From: Planctomycetota bacterium
GTDB taxonomy: Bacteria > Planctomycetota > B15-G4
NCBI GenBank assembly: GCA_003644265.1
Contig: QNBX01000066.1
Location: 1 to 22,193 of the forward strand
Direction of reading: 5' to 3'
DNA length: 22,193 bases
Shown here piece by piece: positions 17,596 through 22,193 of the stretch (position 1 is the stretch's first letter; each line of letters opens with the position of its first letter). The notes beneath the pieces are model-generated. The model saw only the letters and a program-made list of their open reading frames with translations. It searched no databases and was not told where the DNA came from. The position numbers were made by a program, and so were the translations under genes.

Positions 17596-17661
17596 GTCCC
17601 ACCCGTTCGATGTGTTGCTGCGCGATCCCCGCGCCACGCGCGCCGTGTCGGGGTCCTCGCC

Positions 17662-19758
17662 ATGCAGCGGCGCATTGTACGATCTGCAGCCGCCAGCCCC
17701 AGCCCCCCCAGAGTGCCGCGCCGCGTGAGCCCCGCCGTCCTCAGTCGCGCCTGCCTCATGTTGGCCCTCGTGGCCGTGCCGCTGGCGCCGCTGCTGCCCC
17801 TGCCGGGGGCGCCCCTGCCCCAGAAGCAGCTGCTGTTGCTGGCCCTGGCGGGCGCCGGCTCGCTGCTGGTCTGGTGGCAGGCTCGCCGCGGCGCCGAGCT
17901 GCCGGCCCTGGGCACGCCGGTGGACGGCACGCTCGCGCTCTGGGTCGGCGCCGTGCTGTTGGCCGCCCTGGCCGCGGCCCGCCCTGGCCTGGCGGCCTAC
18001 GGCGCCAGCCTGCCGCTGGCCTCGCTGATGCTGTACGTGCTGGCCATCAAGTCCCTGCGGCGAGCGGCCCACGTGCGCGCGCTCTACGCCGCCGTGTTCG
18101 GCGTGGCGCTGGTGGTCTCCGTCAGCTGCCTGGCGGGCTACGCGCGTTTTCTGGCGGACGGCGCGCCCGAGGTGGCCCGCAGCGGCTATCTGGCCAACGC
18201 CATCTTCCCCCACTCGTACCTGGGTGCGCAGTATCTGGCCATGGTCTTCGTCGGGGGCGCGGTGCTGGTGCTCGAGCCCGGCGGTACCCGCAGGCGCTGG
18301 CGCCCGCTGGCGGCCATCGGCCTGCTGCCCATGGCGGCAGCCCTGTTCGTGATCGGCAGCCGGGGCGCGTGGCTGGCCGTGCTGCTGGCGCTGGGGGTCT
18401 CGACCCTGCTGCGCACCTCGGCCCATGACGCCCGCACCGGAGCCCGCCACACGCGCCGGCGCCTGCTGCGTCTGGCCTGGCACGCCGGCGTGGCCCTGGG
18501 CGTGATGACGCTGCTGGGCCTGGCCCTGTCCCTGACCGGGACCCTGGCGGGCGCCGGCGACTACGCCTTCGAGCGCCTGGCCATGCTGTTCGATCCGCAG
18601 CGGGTCCAGTTCAACTACAGCCGCCTGGACGTCTGGCGTGACAGCCTCGACATGGTGGCCGAGCACGTGCTGCTGGGGGTCGGCCCCGGCCACTTCGAGA
18701 CCAGCTTCCCGCCCTACCACACCTCCGACCACAGCGTGCCCCACGCCCACAACCAGCTCATGCAGCTGCTCTCGGAGACCGGCAGCGTGGGCCTGGCGGC
18801 GTTCCTGCTGTTGCTGGTCCAGGCGCGACGGGCGGCCCTGCGCGGCGCGGCTCTCCTGGCTCCAGACGGCGAGCGCCGCGGCCCGTTTCACGCCGCCCTG
18901 GCCGCGCTGCTGGCGGGCGCGCTCTACTTCCTGTGGGAGACGCCGCTGCAGTGGGCAGAGACCGGCAGCCTGATGGTGGTGTTGCTGGCGATCCTGAGCC
19001 GCGCCGGCTGCAGCTCGCGCGACGCCGTGACCCGCGCGCCCGTGGCCCACGCCGGCGGCCTGGCCGTGCTGTTGGCGCTGGCCCTGACGCTGCCCGCGAC
19101 CGTCGACTTCCTGTCCGCGACCCGCGCCGCCGCCCAGGCCCACGCGGCCGAGACCCAGGCCGCCCTGGCCGCCGACCCCACGGCCCAACTCGAGCACCAG
19201 CGTCAGGCCGTGGCCGCCATCGAGCGCGCCGACGCCGCCTTCCCTTACGGCGCCGACTTCCTGGCCTGGCGCGCACGCGTGCTGACCCGCATGCGCCAGA
19301 CGGAGGAGGCCCTGCAAGCCTGGCGCGAGGCCGACGCCCGGGCCCCCGGCACGTTTGAGGCCAACTCCGCCATCGGCTCCCTGCTGCTGCGCCTGGGTCG
19401 ACCGGCCGAGGCCGTGGCCCCCCTGCGCACCGCCGTGATCGCGCACCTGGGAGCCGAGGCCGCCCCCACCTACATGCGCCTGGCCACGGCCTACAAGCGC
19501 GCTGGCCAGTTCGAGGAGGCCTGGACCTGCTACCTGACGCTGGTCGGGTACTTCCACTTCGAGACCGTGGAGCCGGCGGTGCTGCTGGATGCCGCCAGCG
19601 TGCTCGTGAGCCTGCAGCGGCTGCCGTTGTTTGCCGACCGCCTGCTGATCATGCACGCGGGGCTGGTGCCGGACTCTGAGCAGGACCCGGTGGTGATCGG
19701 GTTGCGCGAGCAGGTCCAGGCGCTGCGCACCCGCGGGCCGCGGGTGCTGGGGGATTGA
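17662..19758 (+). CDS. O-antigen-ligase-like membrane protein with TPR-like C-terminus (second copy)
   Basis: Polytopic protein of up to 698 residues. About ten helices are followed by a soluble C-terminal part. Ligase-family signatures: GSRGAWLAVLLAL (232-244), the loop NYSRLDVWRDSLDMVAEHVLLGVGPG (split over 318-342) with its Arg and Trp, and HAHNQLMQLLSETGSVGL (361-378). The region from about residue 490 holds helical pairs resembling TPRs, including RADAAFPYGADFLAWRARVL, QTEEALQAWREADARAPGTF and a following SAIGSLLLRLGRPAEAV repeat. Ligases with TPR tails are common in bacteria that make exopolysaccharide or glycoproteins. The start is uncertain: ATG 17662 gives an Arg-rich N-terminus, but a candidate -10 lies just downstream, so GTG at 17713 or 17725 may be the true start. 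It is divergent from purD, 66 bp away. Confidence 0.84.
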   Translation: MQRRIVRSAAASPSPPRVPRRVSPAVLSRACLMLALVAVPLAPLLPLPGAPLPQKQLLLLALAGAGSLLVWWQARRGAELPALGTPVDGTLALWVGAVLLAALAAARPGLAAYGASLPLASLMLYVLAIKSLRRAAHVRALYAAVFGVALVVSVSCLAGYARFLADGAPEVARSGYLANAIFPHSYLGAQYLAMVFVGGAVLVLEPGGTRRRWRPLAAIGLLPMAAALFVIGSRGAWLAVLLALGVSTLLRTSAHDARTGARHTRRRLLRLAWHAGVALGVMTLLGLALSLTGTLAGAGDYAFERLAMLFDPQRVQFNYSRLDVWRDSLDMVAEHVLLGVGPGHFETSFPPYHTSDHSVPHAHNQLMQLLSETGSVGLAAFLLLLVQARRAALRGAALLAPDGERRGPFHAALAALLAGALYFLWETPLQWAETGSLMVVLLAILSRAGCSSRDAVTRAPVAHAGGLAVLLALALTLPATVDFLSATRAAAQAHAAETQAALAADPTAQLEHQRQAVAAIERADAAFPYGADFLAWRARVLTRMRQTEEALQAWREADARAPGTFEANSAIGSLLLRLGRPAEAVAPLRTAVIAHLGAEAAPTYMRLATAYKRAGQFEEAWTCYLTLVGYFHFETVEPAVLLDAASVLVSLQRLPLFADRLLIMHAGLVPDSEQDPVVIGLREQVQALRTRGPRVLGD
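17674..17683. promoter_or_regulatory. Overlapping divergent -10 candidates between purD and the ligase gene
   Basis: TACAAT on the minus strand (17674-17679) is a 5-of-6 match to TATAAT and lies about 79 nt before the purD ATG. Overlapping it on the plus strand is TACGAT (17678-17683), inside GTACGATCTGC, the 11-mer also found before ribH. Neither has a good -35. If the plus-strand element is real, the ligase gene begins at a GTG downstream. Confidence 0.4.
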
Positions 19759-19798
19759 GGGGCTGCCCGTCGCGGGCACCGAAGACGTCGCGAGCCCC
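19759..19798 (+). terminator. Nested hairpin after the second ligase gene
   Basis: TGCCCG (19764-19769) and CGGGCA (19773-19778) form a 6-bp stem with a 3-nt loop, within an outer pair GGGGCT (19759-19764)/AGCCCC (19793-19798); the two share one base and so compete at the edge. It starts directly after the stop codon. No T-tract is present, so a terminator role is tentative. Confidence 0.4.
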
Positions 19799-19872
19799 CC
19801 GTTCCCTCGGGAGCCGCCGGGCGGTTCAATGGCGGCGCGGCGATCGTTGGATGGTCGCCAGGCACGTCATGC

Positions 19873-19949
19873 GTTCCCGTAGCTCAGCTGGATAGAGCAC
19901 CGGATTTCTAATCCGGCGGTCGCAGGTTCAAGTCCTGCCGGGAACGCCA
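19873..19949 (+). tRNA. tRNA-Arg (anticodon TCT)
   Basis: A complete cloverleaf can be drawn by eye. The acceptor arms GTTCCCG (19873-19879) and CGGGAAC (19939-19945) pair fully. The D stem is GCTC/GAGC, and the anticodon stem CCGGA/TCCGG encloses loop TTTCTAA with anticodon TCT at 19907-19909. A 5-nt variable loop and T arm GCAGG/CCTGC with loop TTCAAGT follow. Discriminator G and an encoded CCA (19947-19949) end the gene. It reads AGA/AGG codons, rare in this GC-rich sequence. DNA downstream has accessory character; tRNA-Arg genes are frequent integration sites. Confidence 0.97.
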
Positions 19950-20288
19950 GTGCGCTGGGGGGCGCTGAGGGGGCGAGACCGCAGAGGATCGGGCGGTTTG
20001 GCGCGCAGGGCGCGGGAGGCGGTTGGTGGCGGACACGGGCGCGCTGGGAGGCCCAACACCGACACACACCGGCTGACACCGGTACATCATCGGGTAGATG
20101 GGTCTCCGGAGGGGTATCCGGGGTTCGGGGGACAGCCGGCGTCGTGTGCTGACCCTGGCGGGGTGAGAGGGGCAGCGTAGCGCCCTCAAGCCCAAGCTGG
20201 ATCACACCCCACTCAGAGCCGAGAATCGGTCTCGGCCAGCAAAACCGGGGGCGGGCGCCTCGTGCTGCCCGCCATCCAAGGACACACT
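19950..20288. other. Gene-free stretch after the tRNA
   Basis: About 340 bp without a gene I can support. It contains short repeats of GACAC/ACACCGG (20059-20084 area) and one hairpin (20218-20236). No copy of the tRNA 3' end, CRISPR unit or recognisable small RNA is seen. It may hold the promoter for the gene pair that follows. Confidence 0.5.
20218..20236. promoter_or_regulatory. 7-bp hairpin upstream of the small wHTH gene
   Basis: GCCGAGA (20218-20224) and TCTCGGC (20230-20236) flank a 5-nt loop, 53 bp before the start codon at 20289. It could be an operator for the DNA-binding-like protein encoded just downstream, or a leader structure; there is no T-tract for a terminator. Confidence 0.35.
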
Positions 20289-20696
20289 ATGAACGCCAAG
20301 ACCCTCACCACCGCCGGCCTTGCCGCCGAGCTGGCCCGCCGCCAGAGGGGCGCCGCCAAGCTCCAGGCACACCGCAGCAAGCTGATGGCCGAGCTCACCG
20401 GCATCGACAGCGAGCTACATGCCCTCGGGATGCTCGACGGGAAGCGCGGCACGCCCAAGGCATCCACCACGCGCCGTACCGGCAAGCGCCCAAAGAACGA
20501 GATGAACCTGGGGGACGCGATCGCCAAGGCCGCCAAGCTGGGCGCCGTGCTCACCCCCGCCGAGGCCACCGACCTGGTTCTCGCGAGCGGCTACAAGTCC
20601 ACCAGCAAGAGCTTCCGGGTCGCGGTGTCCACCAAGCTCGCCCAGGACAAGCGCTTCAAGCGCGTCGGGCGGGGGCAGTACGAGCGGGTGGGGTGA
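20289..20696 (+). CDS. Small coiled-coil/winged-helix-like protein
   Basis: A 135-residue basic protein. Residues 8-55 are helical and likely coiled (AAELARRQRGAAKLQAHR, then MAELTGIDSELHALG). A Lys/Arg/Thr linker follows (56-75). The C-terminal part, LGDAIAKAAKLGAVLTPAEATDLV then GYKSTSKSFRVAVSTKLAQD and KRFKRVGRGQYERV, has the pattern of a small winged-helix domain like HARE-HTH, which I associate with many uncharacterised planctomycete proteins. AAGGA at 6 nt spacing precedes the ATG at 20289. Its stop overlaps the next gene's GTG (GTGA). It could be the DNA-binding partner of the downstream protein. Function unknown; the domain assignment is by pattern only. Confidence 0.75.
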   Translation: MNAKTLTTAGLAAELARRQRGAAKLQAHRSKLMAELTGIDSELHALGMLDGKRGTPKASTTRRTGKRPKNEMNLGDAIAKAAKLGAVLTPAEATDLVLASGYKSTSKSFRVAVSTKLAQDKRFKRVGRGQYERVG

Positions 20697-21304
20697 CCGA
20701 CGCAGCCATGGGCGGGCGCAGTACGACTATCGACCGGATCAGCTCCGCGATGCTGCACGGCATCGCCGAGCGGCACGTCGGCGACCTTCGGTTACTACAC
20801 GAAGCACGGAAACAAGCGGATGCGCGGAACGCTGACGCCCTGTCTGTTTCTGAGAAGGTGCTCGTGTGCTTGGCGGTCGAGTCCGCGCTGAAAGGCGCTC
20901 TGCGTGGAAATGGGTGGTGCGAGAGTCACCTGAGAGGTAGGGCAAAACCAAGGGCGATGGCAGTTGGGCACGACATAAGAAAGGCGTATATGCTCGTCCA
21001 GCAAGCTGGCCTACTGACACCGCCCCTCGAGGCAGATCTCGAGCAGTTCGTCATCGAATGGCTCAGCAGCCTGTGGAAAGCACGGATTGTCCCGTACATC
21101 CGACAGGGGGCGTATCGCGAACCGCAGGCCACTCCAGTCTTGGATGTCGTCGAGCGCATCGTCCGAGAGACCAAGCGATACTGCTATGAGAACCGGGAGC
21201 GGCATCGCATCCGACTCAACGAATCCGGAGACCCTGTGCCGTCCGAGGTCATCGACGGACACGGCTGCGGGTGCCCGGTCCCCGACGAAAACTGTGAGCG
21301 GTAA
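20693..21304 (+). CDS. Unrecognised helical protein with HEPN-like features
   Basis: A 203-residue protein I cannot assign with certainty. The middle reads SVSEKVLVCLAVESALKGALRGNGW and then RAMAVGHDIRKAYMLVQQAGL: a helix with an A/S-x-x-KALL-like motif, a loop, and a GHDI-R-K helix, which recalls HEPN-domain proteins. R87 and H93 are spaced as R-x5-H, within the R-x4-6-H range of HEPN ribonucleases, although the residue after Arg is not polar. The C-terminal region ends with HGCGCPVPDENC, a short Cys cluster. The GTG start overlaps the upstream stop by 4 bp; ATG at 20708 is an alternative. GC content drops to roughly 53-60% here, unlike the flanking core genes, suggesting acquisition from elsewhere. 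Confidence 0.65.
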   Translation: MTDAAMGGRSTTIDRISSAMLHGIAERHVGDLRLLHEARKQADARNADALSVSEKVLVCLAVESALKGALRGNGWCESHLRGRAKPRAMAVGHDIRKAYMLVQQAGLLTPPLEADLEQFVIEWLSSLWKARIVPYIRQGAYREPQATPVLDVVERIVRETKRYCYENRERHRIRLNESGDPVPSEVIDGHGCGCPVPDENCER

Positions 21305-21655
21305 TCATCGGCCCGAATTCCGCTGCACCTGGGGCGTGTGCTGCGGGAGTGAGGCCGGGATGAGCTTCACGATCCTCGCCAAGCCGTTCGTCGTATCGAC
21401 AACCGCTAACTCTTGCTTGTCGCTCACGCTTCCACTTCACCCTTGCCCCGTCCTATCCAATTACTCGGCCGACAGTAATCAGCGGGTGTTAAGCAAGTGC
21501 GGTGACGAGTTCGGGCTGCCGAGTTGTCATGCAGCGGCCGAGATCGATGGCAGAGTGGTCGCGAATGCCCTCATGACCGTGGACGCGCACACCCTCGGCG
21601 CGTCGTCTTGGGTCGTTGCGGGCTGTCGTCGGGCCGCCAGGGCGGCGCAACATCG
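21305..21655. other. Low-GC stretch without a recognised gene
   Basis: About 350 bp with noticeably lower GC (notably 21380-21500). One plus-strand frame stays open across it, but it continues antisense or out of frame from the preceding gene and shows no family pattern. I see no hairpin, repeat or RNA of note. It probably consists of decayed mobile-element DNA. Confidence 0.45.
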
Positions 21656-21847
21656 TCACGCCGCGTGACGGTAGCTCTTGAGGATGCCGCCGAGGCGCTC
21701 GGTGGACGCAACCGGGCCGGTGCCAGGTTCGCGGTTCGCCTTGATGACCTGGTTGCCGAGCCCCTGGTGCGGCCGCTCGACGTGGTCGTGTTCGATGTCG
21801 CTGGTGGCGGCGCGGTCCGCGTGCACGCCCCCCACTGAGGCGCGCAC
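21656..21847 (-). pseudogene. Transposase C-terminal remnant (integrase-core type)
   Basis: The last 47 codons of this minus-strand frame read DIEHDHVERPHQGLGNQVI, then, after a spacer, ERLGGILKSYRHAA and a TGA stop. The ERPHQGLGN stretch, with its final catalytic-region context, and the ERLGG-LK-Y ending are typical of the C-terminus of DDE/integrase-core insertion-sequence transposases. The full protein should be several hundred residues, but similarity ends upstream of about 21799 and the other domains are absent. So this is a truncated relic. The remaining terminal repeats of the element are not identifiable with confidence. Confidence 0.65.
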
Positions 21848-21866
21848 GTCGGACAGCCCAGCTCCC

Positions 21867-22103
21867 CTACGGCACCACGCCCATGATCGCGTTCGAGAGC
21901 GCCACGCCGCCCACGGCCGCGGCGTCCTGGATGGCCCACTGGGCCCACAGCTCCGTTCCGGTGGGCAGGCCCTCGGGCATTCTGAAGGGCACCAGGATTT
22001 CGCCGAAGGCGCTGGTCGTGTGCATCAGCGGAGCCATGAACGGGGCGGGCATGAGCGTGCCGCCCTTGAATGACACGGGTGAGCTCGACAGGCCCCCCCT
22101 GTG
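21867..22103 (-). pseudogene. Severed C-terminus of a secreted planctomycete-type protein
   Basis: The minus-strand frame from 22103 to the TAG at 21867-21869 encodes about 78 residues, including SFKGGTLMPAP, GEILVPFRMPEGLPTGTELWAQWAIQ and the end GVALSNAIMGVVP. The pattern L-x-x-QW-x-x-D followed by a final G-x-x-x-SNA-x-x-x-x-P resembles a C-terminal beta-rich domain that I associate with large secreted proteins of Planctomycetota and similar phyla. An in-frame stop at 22104-22106 cuts it off from any upstream part, and no signal peptide is present. It is most likely the 3' remnant of a gene interrupted near 22100. A GTG at 22076 could start a 69-residue product, but that would be a domain fragment. 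Confidence 0.55.
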
Positions 22104-22193
22104 TCAGGGTAGTTGTCGCCTCGTCTAACGCGAGACCCGAGAGCGAGCTGAGCAGTTGTCGGGGGGAGCCGCGCGGAGCGGAGCCCCTGGCGA
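22100..22193. other. Non-coding end of window, possible insertion-element edge
   Basis: The secreted-protein remnant stops abruptly here. The adjoining sequence begins TGTCAGGGTAGTTGTC and shows a second GCAGTTGTC about 50 bp on, then purine-rich repeats of GGAGC near the end. Abrupt loss of coding similarity beside TGTC-type sequence suggests the end of an insertion sequence continuing beyond the window, but the matching end is not visible. Confidence 0.25.

Noticed and set aside
16477..17661. Upstream extension of the second ligase across purD on the opposite strand
   Set aside because: The residues before 17662 have no similarity and lie antisense to a clear purD; the frame is open by composition.
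21571..21948. A 125-codon minus-strand frame overlapping the transposase relic
   Set aside because: It is in a different frame from the recognisable ERPHQGLGN segment and has no similarity of its own.
19950..22193. Second copy of the tRNA-Arg 3' end as an attachment site
   Set aside because: No stretch matching the T-arm and acceptor end was found; any such site would be outside the window.

Overview
The window is very GC-rich, densely packed bacterial chromosome, mostly housekeeping and transport genes, with a lower-GC, partly decayed tail after a tRNA gene. I favour a member of Planctomycetota, with modest confidence. The reasons are a BlaI/M56 signal pair with an oversized extracytoplasmic domain, ribH-nusB-ftsY in one operon, two large O-antigen-ligase-like proteins, a small wHTH protein of a type I associate with planctomycetes, and a remnant of a secreted-protein C-terminal domain of planctomycete style. 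No rRNA or other decisive marker is present.

Layout. (1) 64-2944, minus strand: a BlaI-type repressor and a BlaR1-like M56 metallopeptidase, under a promoter that overlaps a perfect 22-bp palindrome. The M56 protein carries a long exotic tail made of DAS repeats, nine tryptophans at exact 7-residue spacing, a charged coiled coil and a CX3CX3CX3C cluster. (2) 2972-5557, minus: a PfkB-family (adenosine-kinase-like) kinase and an AtoE-like short-chain fatty acid transporter. (3) 5633-8063, minus: modA-modB-modC, an oxyanion (molybdate or tungstate) ABC importer joined by 4-bp overlaps. (4) 8187-12976, plus: ribH, nusB, ftsY, an O-antigen-ligase-like membrane protein and an orphan adenine-N6 methyltransferase, with every junction overlapping by 1-4 bp. 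(5) 13070-17595, minus: purD, fur, feoA, feoB. A Fur-box-like inverted repeat lies between fur and feoA, so iron control of ferrous iron import is likely. (6) 17662-19758, plus: a second O-antigen-ligase-like protein with a repeat-rich, TPR-like C-terminus, divergent from purD. (7) 19873-19949: tRNA-Arg(TCT).

After the tRNA the character changes. A coupled pair follows: a small coiled-coil/wHTH protein, then an unrecognised helical protein with HEPN-like features, in DNA of visibly lower GC. Beyond it lie about 350 bp without a recognisable gene, a transposase C-terminal remnant, and the severed C-terminus of a secreted protein. This looks like an accessory segment next to a tRNA, but I see neither an integrase gene nor a duplicated tRNA end inside the window.

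The observations most worth a second look are the M56 tail architecture (region 1), the orphan methyltransferase translationally coupled to ribH-nusB-ftsY, and the wHTH/HEPN-like pair beside tRNA-Arg.
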